Origin: Gammaproteobacteria bacterium
GTDB lineage: Bacteria; Pseudomonadota; Gammaproteobacteria; Burkholderiales; Burkholderiaceae_C
NCBI GenBank assembly: GCA_025359085.1
Contig: JANYHL010000097.1
Coordinates: 1-58,710 of the forward strand
DNA length: 58,710 bases
Reading direction: 5' to 3'
This document shows, piece by piece, positions 17,529-26,648 of this stretch. Within the stretch, counting starts at the first letter, position 1, and each line of letters starts with the position of its first letter. The notes beneath the pieces were generated by a model, which saw nothing but the letters and a program-made list of their open reading frames with translations, made no database searches and was not told the DNA's origin. Made by a program: the position numbers and the translations under genes.

Positions 17529-18740
17529 TCAAAAAGCACCCTGCACGGCGTGACCAAAAATCGATTTTTTGACCACCCTGTTTCCGATCCAATTGCTCCT
17601 ACTCACCGTCCACACGCGCCCAGACGCATCGTATGACGTCCCTATGGCGCGTCGCTGCGACAGCGCTGCCTGCCACAGACGCAAAAAAACCGCCGCTATG
17701 CCCAGGCGGGCAATGGCGCGCAGCACAGCTGATCGAGTGCAAGGCATCACCGAGCGCACCTTGGAGCCAACAGCGATCCATGCGGTGATCGGACTTCAAG
17801 TGCCCAATGGTGGGCTCCACCGCTGTTCGCCGTTTCAACCAGCCCTTTTGCTGCTTGCTCAGACTCTTGAATTTGCCCTTGTGAATGATCTCCTTGTCCG
17901 GGTTGTCGGCGTCCACGCCGCGAAAGCCCAGATCGAGCACGATGTGTTTGAGCTTGAGGCCCAAGTCTTGCATCAAATTTGTCGTCTGCTCCAGCACTGC
18001 GCTCTTGACGCCGAATTCGTAGGGCTTGCGTGTTTTGTCCTTGCCAATGCATTCAACCTCCGGCGCATGCAGCGCGTACAACTTGTTCTTGCTGTGACGC
18101 TGTTGCGTGCGGATGCGTTCAGCGCGCTCAAGCCACACCTGCAAATCGCTCAGCGCCTTGGGCTGAGCAGGTACAAAGTCAACCGCCTGTAATTTGCGTT
18201 GCGCCTCGCGCATGACGATGCCAAGAATTGTGCGCTGGCGTTTGACCACTTTGCGCAGGCGCCGGAACTGTTTCGCGTGGGCGTAGCCGGCAGCCTTCCA
18301 GCGCAAGGCTTTGCCCTCTTTGGCAAAGGTCTGCTTGAGTTGGATGCCTGCGCGCTTGGCGCTGCTTGCCACCTTGTGGCGGGCAATCTCCAGCAGGCGG
18401 CTGTCTGTCGGGTGGGCAATGGCTTTTTCCTGCACGGTGGTGTCGACAATCACGCGCTCCAGGTCTTTGGGTTTGACCGCCTCCATGGCAACTGCCGTGT
18501 CGATGGTGGCCTTGAGCAGCAGCTCCAAGCCTTCCTCGCCCAGGTCACGGCGAAAGCGGCCAATCTGCGTGGCATCGCATGGCAGGCGGTGCTCGTAGTA
18601 ATCCATGCCGATAAAGAATTGCCAGACGATGTTCTCGCTCCAGCGCACCAGCAGTTCTTCGTCGCTGAGGTTGAAACTGTGTTTGAGGTAGAGCAGGCTG
18701 GTCATCAGGCGTAAGGGCAGCTTGGGGCGTCCGGCGCTAG
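17529..18740 (-). pseudogene. IS5-family transposase remnant, truncated and frameshifted
   Basis: The reading frame has family-typical segments RLMTSLLYLKHSFNLSDEEL, YYEHRLPCDATQIGRFRR, the DDE aspartate in VIVDTTVQEKAIAH and the glutamate region RTAVEPTIGHLKSDHRMDR. Its true N-terminus (roughly 50 residues) is missing because another IS starts at 18741. Near 17730 a small deletion shifts the frame: after GALGDALHSISCA the expected LRAIARLGIAAVFLRLWQ continues in another frame. The gene is therefore dead. The segment 17417-17528 holds its probable outer end, with the repeated words AAATTCGATTTTCAAA and AAAAATCGATTTTTT, and no gene. Confidence 0.85.
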
Positions 18741-19899
18741 GGCAGTGTTGATTAAGGTCCACGGCACAGGGGCGTGAAACGTTATATGTTGATGAAGCAA
18801 CAATCCCTGGCCATGGCTGCAGATCAACCCTTTGAGCAATACTGCAAGCCCACGCGTCGCGAGGAATTCTTGAAGACCATGCAAGTCATCGTGCCGTGGG
18901 CTGCGTTGTGCGAAGTGATCGAGCCCTACTACCCCAAGGCTGGTAACGCACGCCCACCCATTGGTCTTGAGCGCATGCTGCGCATCCACTTCATCCAGCA
19001 CTGGTTCAATTTGGCCGACCTGTCATGTGAGGAAGCGCTGTACGACAGCGCGAGTCTGCGTTGCTTTGTCGGTATTGATCTGGGGCGTGAACCGGTGCCC
19101 GATGCAACAACGATCCTGAAGTTTCGCAAGCTTGTGCATGACAACAAACTCGGTGAGGCTCTTTTCGCACGGGTCGGAGCGGTTCTGCAAAGCAAAGGCT
19201 TCAGAGTCAACACCGGAACCATCGTGGACGCCACCATCATCGGCGCGCCCAGCTCCACCAAGAATGCGGACAAGGCATGAGACCCCGAGATGCACCAGAC
19301 CCGCAAGGGCCAGCAATGGTATTTCGGCATGAAGCTGCACATTGGCGTGGACAGTCAAAGCGGTTTGGCCCACAGCTCCGTCGTGACCGCGGCCAACGTG
19401 CATGACAAACATTCGCTACCAGACCTGCTGCATGGCAACGAGCAACGTGTCTATGGTGACTCCGCCTACGCCAGCCAGAAGGATCTGATTCAGGGTAAGG
19501 CACCGAATGCCAAAGACTTTACGAACCAGCGCACCCGCCGCGCTGGCGGCATCGTGAATGAAGTAGAGCGCGGCAAGAACCGCAACAAATCACGAATCCG
19601 CGCACGGGTAGAGCATGTCTTTGGAGTGGTCAAACGGCTCTGGGGATTTGGCAAGGTTCGCTATCGCGGGCTGCAAAAGAATGCGACCCGGGCGTTCACG
19701 GCCCTGGCACTGGCCAACATCTACCTCAGCCGACAGCGGTTGATGGCACAGGTGCGTCCATGAGGTCGCAAAGTGGGCCAAATGGCATACGCGAAGGCCT
19801 CAAGGGGCAAGAAGATGGAGCTACTTTGACTCAATTTCCAAGCAATTTCGATCTCAGCACCCTGCGGTACTGCTTTGACGGTACTTGTTCAGCGTAGCC
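18741..19899 (+). mobile_element. IS5-family insertion sequence, about 1159 bp
   Basis: Candidate terminal inverted repeats are GGCAGTGTTGATTAAGGTCC at the left and, read inwards, GGCTACGCTGAACAAGTACC at the right, matching at 12 of 20 positions. Flanking tetranucleotides are CTAG on the left and TTAG on the right. Both fit the YTAR target of IS5 elements, although they differ by one base. The element has landed in the older IS5-like copy to its left and contains one transposase gene with an internal stop. Confidence 0.65.
18774..19763 (+). pseudogene. IS5-family transposase interrupted by an in-frame TGA
   Basis: The frame runs from a GTG at 18774 (or an ATG at 18786) to 19763 and is broken only by a TGA at 19278-19280. 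Upstream lie the DUF772-like region LERMLRIHFIQHWFNLADLS and the first aspartate in GTIVDATIIGAPSSTKN. Downstream lie DPEMHQTRKGQQWYFGMK, the second aspartate in VYGDSAYASQKD and the glutamate in RARVEHVFGVVKRLWG. Relatives read KARDPEMHQT, so CGA has become TGA. The nonsense change should abolish transposition unless suppressed. Confidence 0.9.
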
Positions 19900-20053
19900 T
19901 TAGCGCCACGCGACCCTGGCGCGGCTGACGCGGCCGATGGTTCGGATCGGATTGTCAGAAATTCTTACAGCTGGGCTCCGAGGCCCGCGCCCGATCGCGC
20001 AAGAACAGTGACATGCCATTGATTTTAAAAGATTTTTTAAAAAAATCATGGCC

Positions 20054-20069
20054 TTGGCACAGTTGATGC
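20054..20069 (+). promoter_or_regulatory. Sigma-54 (-24/-12) promoter of the PEP-CTERM gene
   Basis: TTGGCAC at 20054-20060, then five bases and ATGC at 20066-20069, match the RpoN consensus TGGCAC-N5-TTGC with one mismatch and correct GG-to-GC spacing. It lies about 105 bp before the gene start. Many PEP-CTERM genes in exosortase-bearing bacteria are known to be under the sigma-54 activator PrsR. Confidence 0.7.
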
Positions 20070-20174
20070 GTTGTCTGTGACAAGCGAGAAGATAGCTTCA
20101 GATTTCAAAGAAAATTGGCATGGCAGGTCTGATCTTATTTTCTCTTGTCCCATTTGTTCAGAAGGATACGTACC

Positions 20175-20996
20175 ATGAAATCAGCTCATCTAAAAACCAT
20201 TCTTGCCAGCGCACTGCTGGTGGCATTCGCAGCCGGCCCCGCCCACGCGGGCGCCATTCACGATGCCACTCTGTTCACCGACAGCACGCTGGCCGCCAAT
20301 GACGACGGTTCCACCGGTCTGGTGCCCATTGGTTTTGGCATCAACTTGTTCGGCGCGCCTTACTCGAACCTGTATGTCAACAACAACGGCAACGTCACTT
20401 TCACCGGGCCATTGGGCACCTTCACCCCGTTCAACCTGTTGTCGACCTCCCTACCCATCCTTGCGCCCTTCTTTGCCGATGTGGACACCCGCGGCGCTGG
20501 CAGCAGCCTGGTTCAATACGGACCGGACACCTTGGGTGGCAAGAATGTATTCGGCGTCAACTGGATCAATGTCGGTTACTTTAGCAGCCACGTCAACAAG
20601 CTCAACAGCTTCCAGTTGATCATGACGGATCGGTCCGACATCGCCGCGGGGGACTTTGACTTCGAGTTCAACTACGACAAGATTCAATGGGAAACCGGTG
20701 ACGCCAGCGGCGGCGTTGGCGGCTTGGGCGGCGCTTGTGCCCGCGCCGGTTGGTCCAACGGCGTGGCGACCGCGTTCGAAATTGCGGGTTCTGCGACTTG
20801 CGGCGCGTTCCTCGACACCAACACGAGCAGCGGCCTGATTTATAACTCGCTGAATTCCACGGTGCCGGGCCAATTTATTTTTAATGTGCGTAACGGGGTG
20901 GTGAACGGCACCCCTATTCCTGAACCCGCCAGCCTCGCCCTGTTGGGCATTGGTCTGCTTGGTCTGGGTGCGGCACGGCGGCGCAAAATGCCCTGA
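20175..20996 (+). CDS. PEP-CTERM protein with a nidogen-like (NIDO) domain
   Basis: The 273-residue precursor starts at the ATG at 20175, 8 bp after GAAGGA. A signal peptide ends at GPAHAG. The body has a NIDO-like domain with NLYVNNNGNVTF, PFFADVDTRGAG and WINVGYFSSHVNKLNSFQL. The C-terminus carries the sorting signal PIPEPASLALLGIGLLGLG followed by ARRRK. Exosortase should recognise Pro-Glu-Pro, cleave, and pass the protein to the cell surface or an exopolysaccharide matrix. No exosortase gene lies in the window. Two cysteines in the GGACARAG and ATCGAF segments may pair. Confidence 0.93.
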   Translation: MKSAHLKTILASALLVAFAAGPAHAGAIHDATLFTDSTLAANDDGSTGLVPIGFGINLFGAPYSNLYVNNNGNVTFTGPLGTFTPFNLLSTSLPILAPFFADVDTRGAGSSLVQYGPDTLGGKNVFGVNWINVGYFSSHVNKLNSFQLIMTDRSDIAAGDFDFEFNYDKIQWETGDASGGVGGLGGACARAGWSNGVATAFEIAGSATCGAFLDTNTSSGLIYNSLNSTVPGQFIFNVRNGVVNGTPIPEPASLALLGIGLLGLGAARRRKMP

Positions 20997-21011
20997 TTGA
21001 TGTTGGCACAA

Positions 21012-21050
21012 GCCCAAAAAAGCCGTCGCAAGGTGACGGCTTTTTTGGGC
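21012..21050 (+). terminator. Rho-independent terminator after the PEP-CTERM gene
   Basis: A 16-bp perfect stem, GCCCAAAAAAGCCGTC with GACGGCTTTTTTGGGC, encloses a seven-base loop. The internal run of T follows the GC core, so it functions as a strong terminator and, by symmetry, could act in both directions. Confidence 0.9.
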
Positions 21051-21114
21051 GCTTGGTTCCCGACCGTAGCGCTTCGGCCGTTGGCGCAAGGGGCGAAGCA
21101 CCGGTGTTTGTCGC

Positions 21115-21143
21115 TTGAGAAAAAAAGCTATTTTGGCTAGACT
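21115..21143 (+). promoter_or_regulatory. Predicted sigma-70 promoter of the lipoprotein gene
   Basis: TTGAGA at 21115-21120 and TAGACT at 21138-21143 are separated by exactly 17 bp. They lie 29 bp before the ATG of the lipoprotein gene. Confidence 0.6.
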
Positions 21144-21172
21144 CGGGGCAAGACTTTACTTGGGAGTGACCC

Positions 21173-21673
21173 ATGAAAACCGCGCGTTTCTTCGCTCTGT
21201 ATTGGCTGCTCATGCTGGCTTTGGCCGGCTGCACCAGCACCGGCTTTGGCGGCGGCCAGTTGTTGGGCACCGGCACGCCGGAGGAGCCCGTCACCTTCAG
21301 CTGGACCAGCACGGACGGCGGCATCTCCGGCACGATGACAGCGGCCCTGCCTAGCCTGAGCTACCATGGTCGGTTCTTTCAAATCACCCAGCAAACGCGG
21401 GGGGACGTGTTGATGCCCTTGTGGACGCGCTGGCATCGTGGCTGGTCCGACTGGCCGTACTGGAGCGGTCCGGTGATACCGCCCTACCCGGCGACCCAGT
21501 TCATCACCCATTACTCCGGCAAGGTGGTGGCCACCCTGGAGGCGACGGACAAGCAGCACATGCGTTGTCGCTTTCATCTGGTGGAGCCGGCGCGCGGCAT
21601 GTCTGGTGGTGGCGAGGGGCAGTGCCAGCTCTCCGATGGCCGGGTGCTGCGGGCAGTCTTTCCCGGAAAATAG
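21173..21673 (+). CDS. Hypothetical lipoprotein
   Basis: The 166-residue protein has a lipoprotein signal peptide with lipobox LALAGC, giving a lipidated cysteine at about residue 20. The mature part is rich in Trp, Gly and Tyr (WTRWHRGWSDWPYWSGP) and ends with GQCQLSDGRVLRAVFPGK. Two further cysteines near 131 and 150 could form a disulfide. No family is recognised. A GGGAGTGACCC ribosome-binding region precedes the ATG. It stands alone between the PEP-CTERM terminator and the convergent CBS gene. Confidence 0.75.
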   Translation: MKTARFFALYWLLMLALAGCTSTGFGGGQLLGTGTPEEPVTFSWTSTDGGISGTMTAALPSLSYHGRFFQITQQTRGDVLMPLWTRWHRGWSDWPYWSGPVIPPYPATQFITHYSGKVVATLEATDKQHMRCRFHLVEPARGMSGGGEGQCQLSDGRVLRAVFPGK

Positions 21674-21715
21674 CGGTTGCTGGTGAAATGCAGCAGGCCA
21701 GCTCGTCCGGCTGAC

Positions 21716-22168
21716 TTACTTCCGTTCGCTGATTTCCCGGTCGCGGGCGCCCGCCAGTCCGGCCGCCAGATTGGCCAGCTCACTGGCCAGCAGTTCCAGC
21801 ACGTCTTCCATCGTGACAATGCCCACCAGGCGGCCCTCGTCGTCGGTGATCACCAAGCGACGCAGCCGATGCGTTTTCATCAGTTGCACGGCCTCCAGCG
21901 CGTCCATCTCAGGGGTGGCCGTCACCAGATCAACCGACATGATGTCGCCCGCGGTAAAAATCGCCGGATCCAGGCCTTCGGCCATCAACTCAAGCACCAT
22001 GTCACGATCCGTCACGATGCCGATGGGGCGCGTCTTCTGATGCGCATCCACCACCACTAGGGCGCCGATGTGGTGCTTTCGCATGATTTGCGCCACCAGC
22101 AAGGTGGGGGTTTCAGGCTCCACCACAGCGACCGCCGAGGTCGCGAAGTCCTTCAGTTGGCTGGCCAT
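21716..22168 (-). CDS. Two-CBS-domain protein
   Basis: The 150-residue protein consists of a pair of CBS motifs (a Bateman module). The first is at about 8-65 with HHIGALVVVDA and IGIVTDRDMV. The second is at about 75-130 with HRLRRLVITDDEGRLVGIVT. Such modules bind adenosyl nucleotides and usually regulate a partner. It lies 7 bp downstream of the BON-domain gene on the same strand and is likely co-transcribed. The target is unknown. Confidence 0.88.
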   Translation of the reverse strand: MASQLKDFATSAVAVVEPETPTLLVAQIMRKHHIGALVVVDAHQKTRPIGIVTDRDMVLELMAEGLDPAIFTAGDIMSVDLVTATPEMDALEAVQLMKTHRLRRLVITDDEGRLVGIVTMEDVLELLASELANLAAGLAGARDREISERK

Positions 22169-22175
22169 CGCAGTG

Positions 22176-22829
22176 CTAGGCCTCCACCGTCAATTGGTTG
22201 TTGACGCGGCTCACCCCGGGGGCCGACCAGGCGGCGCCTTCCGCCGCATTGCGTTCGGCCCAGGAGTGCACGTGGCCACGCAGGGTCACCACGCTGCCGT
22301 CCATCGAGATTTCTATGCGTTTGGCTTCACGCTGCGCCTGGCGGGTCAGTGCCTCCTGAATGCGGGTGGACAGGTTGGAGGGAATGGGCAGCGCCTTGAG
22401 CCGGATGTTGTCAACAATGCCCGCCACCCCTTTGAGCGGGCGAACCATGCGTTCGAGCGCGCGGCGCTGAAAATTCCAGTCCAACTCGCCGCTTAGGGTG
22501 ACCCAGCCTTTTTCTACCGACACCTTGATCCGGTCTTGCGGCACTGAGGTGCTCCAGCTCAGCGCATGCTCCACGGCGATCGCGATCTCGGTGTCGCTGC
22601 GCTGGTGCAGGCCGATCGGGATGACATCGACCTCCACCGCAATCGCCTTGACACCACTGACCCGTTCCACCGCGCGTTTGGCCGCTACTTTTTCGGCATA
22701 GGTGTCGAGGTGTCCGGTCAAGGTCACCACGCCGTCTGTGACCGACACCCCGACCCGGGCTTCGGGAATCAGCGGATCCCACAACATTTCTGCAAGTACG
22801 TCCTTTTTCAGTTCTGAATCAGTCTTCAT
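22176..22829 (-). CDS. Protein with three BON domains
   Basis: Three BON repeats fill the 217 residues at about 5-70, 78-145 and 150-216. Each ends in the typical glycine-valine strand, as in DGVVTLTGHLDTYAEK, KGWVTLSGELDWNFQR and GSVVTLRGHVHSWAER. BON domains bind phospholipid or occur in osmotic-shock proteins. No signal peptide is present, so the protein appears cytosolic, unlike OsmY. It precedes the CBS protein in a probable two-gene stress operon. Confidence 0.88.
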   Translation of the reverse strand: MKTDSELKKDVLAEMLWDPLIPEARVGVSVTDGVVTLTGHLDTYAEKVAAKRAVERVSGVKAIAVEVDVIPIGLHQRSDTEIAIAVEHALSWSTSVPQDRIKVSVEKGWVTLSGELDWNFQRRALERMVRPLKGVAGIVDNIRLKALPIPSNLSTRIQEALTRQAQREAKRIEISMDGSVVTLRGHVHSWAERNAAEGAAWSAPGVSRVNNQLTVEA

Positions 22830-23074
22830 GCCCCCTCCTGGGTCGCAGTTCTACGAAACAATTATTTGTTATTTCAGAATAGCCCCGGTCTGCTGCGCGA
22901 CGTTGAGATTAATCAAGCAGCGGTCTGAGGAGCAAAGCAGAGAAGAGAAGCTTGCCAAACTGATGTGCGCTATTCTCGTGTTGCCGCCGGACACGCGGGC
23001 CAATGTGGCCGTCGTCCACTGGAATCTGGACCCGTTGGGCGTGGGCTGGTTTCATCGGAACATCTTTGCGCCGC

Positions 23075-24151
23075 TCAGGCGCCGATGGCAATCGGGAGGC
23101 GCTGGCGGCCGAAGTTGCCAGCTTTCGCGTCAAAGCGCCCGGCGACGGCAGCGCCGCAGTCCGGGCAGTGGCCGCTTGCGTCCAACCGGTAGTGTTTGAT
23201 CTGGTACCAATCGCGCACGATCAACGGCGCCTGGCAACCGGGGCAGAAGGTGGTGTCGCCTTCAATGTGATGCACGTTCCCCGTATACACATAGTGCAAG
23301 CCCTCGGCGAGCGCGATGTGGCGGGCGCGTACCAGGGTGGCCGGGGGTGTCGCGGGCACGTCCGCCATCTTGTGGTCCGGATGAAAGGCCGAGAAGTGCA
23401 ACGGTACGTCGGGCCCAAGCTCCTGCATGATCCAACGGCTCAGGGCCGTGATTTCCTCGTTGGAGTCGTTGTGTCCCGGAATCAACAGGGTGGTGATCTC
23501 GAACCAGACCTGGGTTTCGCGCTTGAGATAGACCAGCGTGTCGAGCACCGGTTGCAGATGCGAACCAGTGAGCTTGAAATAGAAGTCGTCAGTGAAGGCT
23601 TTCAGATCAACGTTGGCGGCGTCCATCTTGGCGTAAAAATCACGCCGCGGCTGGTCGTGCATGTAGCCCGCCGTCACCGCCACGGTGTGGACGCCGTGCG
23701 CGTGGCAGGCATCGGCCACACCCATCGCGTACTCTGCAAAGATCACCGGGTCGTTGTAGGTGAAGGCGACTCTTTTGCAGCCGTATTTGACGGCCTCCAT
23801 GGCGATCGCCCGGGGCGAGGCCTGGTCCATCAAGCGATCCATGTCGCGTGACTTGCTGATGTCCCAGTTCTGACAAAACTTGCAGGCCAGGTTGCACCCT
23901 GCCGTGCCAAAAGACAACACGCTGCTACCGGGGTAAAAGTGGTTGAGCGGCTTTTTCTCAATCGGGTCGATGCAAAAACCTGATGAGCGCCCGTAGGTGG
24001 TCAGAATCATCTGCTCGCCCTGGCGCATGCGCACAAAGCAGGCGCCGCGCTGACCCTCGTGCAAGCGGCAGTCGCGCGGGCACAGGTCGCATTGCATGCG
24101 GCCATCATCGAGCCAATGCCAGTATCGGCCCGGGTAGCTGGATGCGTTCAT
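23075..24151 (-). CDS. amrS: AmmeMemoRadiSam system radical SAM enzyme
   Basis: The radical-SAM cluster motif is GTAGCNLACKFCQNWD (CxxxCxxC) near residue 78. An N-terminal four-cysteine segment (CDLCPRDCRLHEGQRGACF) and C-terminal zinc-ribbon-like pairs (CPGCQAP, CPDCGAA) complete a PflA-like architecture. The ATG at 24151 follows GGAGAA, and the gene overlaps the AMMECR1 gene by one base. The C-terminal extension is typical of this subfamily. The triad's reaction is not established in what I can cite, so function beyond SAM radical chemistry is inference. Confidence 0.92.
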   Translation of the reverse strand: MNASSYPGRYWHWLDDGRMQCDLCPRDCRLHEGQRGACFVRMRQGEQMILTTYGRSSGFCIDPIEKKPLNHFYPGSSVLSFGTAGCNLACKFCQNWDISKSRDMDRLMDQASPRAIAMEAVKYGCKRVAFTYNDPVIFAEYAMGVADACHAHGVHTVAVTAGYMHDQPRRDFYAKMDAANVDLKAFTDDFYFKLTGSHLQPVLDTLVYLKRETQVWFEITTLLIPGHNDSNEEITALSRWIMQELGPDVPLHFSAFHPDHKMADVPATPPATLVRARHIALAEGLHYVYTGNVHHIEGDTTFCPGCQAPLIVRDWYQIKHYRLDASGHCPDCGAAVAGRFDAKAGNFGRQRLPIAIGA

Positions 24152-24795
24152 TACAAGTTCTCCTGGCTTGAGGCTGTATCGCTGGCGCACCGGAGGTCGC
24201 TCTCCTTCCATTGGCGCACGCTGTAACGCTGCAAGCGCACACCGGCGTCCCAAAAGTCGGGCGGCAGACCGGCTTTGCGTTTCAGCTGGGCCATGAACTC
24301 GGGCACGCTGGGCAGTTGCTGCCACACCTGCGGCAAAAACGTGCTGCGGTGATGCGCAAATTCAAACACCACCCCGTCAATGCCGGGCTGCAACTGGGCC
24401 AGCGCGTGGGCTTCGCTTTCAAACTGCATGGCCTGCAAGGCCGACAGCAAAGACACTTCAATCTCGGTCTGGACCAACTCCCCGGCGGACAAGGGCGAAA
24501 ACCGGGGGTCGGCGAAGGCCGCCGCCAGGGCGTTGGCCTTGAGGTCGGCCAGCAGGGTGCGGTGCGCTTCCAGCGTGCCGATGCAGCCGCGCAGTTGGCC
24601 ACGCTGGGTCAAGGTAACAAAACAGGCGCCCGACTCTTGCAGCCAGGCGGCCTGTTCCGGTGCTTCAAGGGGGTGTCCCAAGGCCATCGAGAGGGTGGCG
24701 CGGGCAATCGGCAGCAAGATGTGGCCCGCCGTGGCCGGGGCGCTATGCAAGTCGGTAGGCGCAGCCGCAGGTGGTTTAGTGTGAGAGTTCGACAT
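24151..24795 (-). CDS. amrA: AmmeMemoRadiSam system protein A (AMMECR1 domain)
   Basis: The 214-residue protein has the AMMECR1 core, with the invariant LRGCIGTLEAHRTL and the downstream ADPRFSPLSAGEL and IDGVVFEFAHHRSTFLPQVW. It is the bacterial homologue of the human AMMECR1 protein. The start at 24795 lies inside the Memo-like gene by 20 bp, showing tight coupling. The first 25 residues are low in complexity (Pro, Ala, Thr). It probably forms a complex with the Memo-like protein and the radical SAM enzyme. Confidence 0.92.
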   Translation of the reverse strand: MSNSHTKPPAAAPTDLHSAPATAGHILLPIARATLSMALGHPLEAPEQAAWLQESGACFVTLTQRGQLRGCIGTLEAHRTLLADLKANALAAAFADPRFSPLSAGELVQTEIEVSLLSALQAMQFESEAHALAQLQPGIDGVVFEFAHHRSTFLPQVWQQLPSVPEFMAQLKRKAGLPPDFWDAGVRLQRYSVRQWKESDLRCASDTASSQENL

Positions 24796-25600
24796 CGACA
24801 AGTTCCTGTCTGAACGCCAGCGCGGCGTAGCCCACCACCCGGTTCTTGTCGCCCGCCGTGTCACCGGAGTTGCACAGCCCGAGCAGTTCGGGTTGCAGGT
24901 GGTGCTGACGGGCCGCCTGCAACAGGCCGTTGACCGGCGCGGCGCCGCAGGCCTGATGGTGCGTGAGGCTGCTGTTGAGCCGAATCATGTTTTGCACCGT
25001 GTCGCGGTCCACCGCTTGCGCCGTGTCATAGGGTAAAAAATGCGACAAGTCGGAGCTGATGACGATCAGCGACTCGGCGCCACCCCACAGGGCTTCCAGT
25101 ACCTCGGCCACTTGGGCGGGTGTGGCGTCGCCTACCACCAGCGGCAGCAGTTTGAAATCATCCAGTGCGGTCTGCAAGAACGGCAATTGCACCTCCAGCG
25201 AATGCTCCAGGGCATGGGCGGCGCGGCTGACCACAACTTGCGGCAAGGGGGCAAGGGCCGCCACGGCGTCCTGGTCTATTTCGATGCGGCCCAGCGGCGT
25301 GGCAAAGGCGTCAACACCTGGCAACGCCAAGCCCCGCAGCGGCGCCCGGTGTGCCGGACCCAGCAAGACCACGCGGCGGATGCTGGCTCGTCCGCTGGCG
25401 AGCTGCGCATAGGCTAGCCCGGCGGTGGCGCCGGAATAGAGGTAGCCGGCATGGGGCACGATCAGTGCTTTCGGGGTGGGGTGCCCCGGGCCGACGCGGG
25501 GCCGGGCCTGGGCCAGCATCGTCGTGACGTCGTGCCCTAAAACCGATGCCTGCCCAGGATAAAAAGCGCCAGCAACAGCGGGCGGTCGCACCGTATCCAT
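24776..25600 (-). CDS. amrB: AmmeMemoRadiSam system protein B (Memo-like)
   Basis: The 274-residue protein begins with VRPPAVAGAFYPG. It has ALIVPHAGYLYSGATA, HSLEVQLPFLQ, VISSDLSHFLPYDTA and a late CGAAPVNGLL. The histidines and cysteine lie where Memo, a non-haem-iron dioxygenase-like protein, places its metal site. It heads the three-gene operon amrB-amrA-amrS. Bacterial Memo has no firmly assigned substrate that I can cite. Confidence 0.92.
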   Translation of the reverse strand: MDTVRPPAVAGAFYPGQASVLGHDVTTMLAQARPRVGPGHPTPKALIVPHAGYLYSGATAGLAYAQLASGRASIRRVVLLGPAHRAPLRGLALPGVDAFATPLGRIEIDQDAVAALAPLPQVVVSRAAHALEHSLEVQLPFLQTALDDFKLLPLVVGDATPAQVAEVLEALWGGAESLIVISSDLSHFLPYDTAQAVDRDTVQNMIRLNSSLTHHQACGAAPVNGLLQAARQHHLQPELLGLCNSGDTAGDKNRVVGYAALAFRQELVDVELSH

Positions 25601-25739
25601 AGTGATCTCCGTTTCAGGAAAAGCTTAAGCCCGTGCCCGTCACGAGGATTTGTGGTTTATCAAGTCCGGGCATGCCGCTTCAATTATGGCCAATAACGCC
25701 GTCCGGGAGGGTTGCTGAACCGCTATTAGACTAGCCGCC

Positions 25740-26648
25740 ATGAGTACTTTTGACCCGGATGCCTTGGAATGCCTTGCCGCCATTGTGGAAGAGGGGGGGT
25801 TTGAGCGCGCTGCCGTGCGTCTGTCGATCACCCAGTCTGCAGTCTCGCAGCGCTTGCGCTCGCTCGAAGTCCAGGTGGGCACGGTGCTGATCGTGCGCAG
25901 CCGTCCATTGAAGCCGACGTCGGCGGGCCGCTTGTTGCTCAAACACGCCCTGCAAACGCGCCTGCTGCGAGCCGATCTGGCGCGTGATCTGAAAGACCTG
26001 GCGCCAGGCGCGGCAGGCAGTGGCGGGGAGGTGGAGCGAATTTCCATTGCCATCAACGCCGACAGCATTGCCACCTGGGCCCTGCCGGCCTTGAGTGGGC
26101 TGGCACGGCGCGGCCTCGGCCTGGAAATCATCACCGACGACCAGGATTTCACCATCGAATGGTTGCGCGAGGGCCGGGTGCTGGGTTGCGTGACCACGCT
26201 CAAGCAAGCCTTGCGCAGTTGCAAAATAGTGCCATTGGGGGCGATGCGTTACGTGGCCGTTGCAGAAGCTGACTATGCGGCGGCGCATTGCCCGCGGGGC
26301 TTGTCGCCGCACAACTTTCGCCATCAGCCGTTCATTGCCTTTAACCGCAAGGACGATTTGCAGGGCGAGTTCATCGCGCACGCTTTTCATCTCAAACACG
26401 TGGCGTTGAGTCAGTTGTATGTGCCCAGTTCGGAAGGCCAGGTCAGCGCGGTGCTGGCGGGTTGGGGTGTCAGCGTGGTGCCGGAGTTGCAGGTGCGCGA
26501 ACATCTGCGCACGGGGCGTCTGGTGAATGTGGCACCTGGGCATACGCTGCCAGTCGACCTGTACTGGCATTGCTGGAACCTGGACTCGGTGGTGCTGGAT
26601 GCGCTGACGGCGGCCCTGACTGCCGCCGCAGCCGTGGCCTTGTCATGA
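25740..26648 (+). CDS. argP: LysR-family regulator of the ArgP/IciA type
   Basis: The 302-residue protein starts with LECLAAIVEEGGFERAA and the helix-turn-helix ITQSAVSQRLRSLEVQVG. Its effector domain, with DDQDFTIEWLREGRVLGCVTT, matches ArgP, the lysine/arginine-responsive regulator. ArgP normally lies divergent from an ArgO/LysE exporter. Here its divergent neighbour is the Memo-like operon, which is unusual. A role in lysine or arginine export control is likely by homology only. Confidence 0.82.
   Translation: MSTFDPDALECLAAIVEEGGFERAAVRLSITQSAVSQRLRSLEVQVGTVLIVRSRPLKPTSAGRLLLKHALQTRLLRADLARDLKDLAPGAAGSGGEVERISIAINADSIATWALPALSGLARRGLGLEIITDDQDFTIEWLREGRVLGCVTTLKQALRSCKIVPLGAMRYVAVAEADYAAAHCPRGLSPHNFRHQPFIAFNRKDDLQGEFIAHAFHLKHVALSQLYVPSSEGQVSAVLAGWGVSVVPELQVREHLRTGRLVNVAPGHTLPVDLYWHCWNLDSVVLDALTAALTAAAAVALS

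Noticed and set aside
22830-23074. Possible gene relic between the BON gene and the radical SAM gene
   Set aside because: Short open stretches exist on both strands but none shows a recognisable motif.
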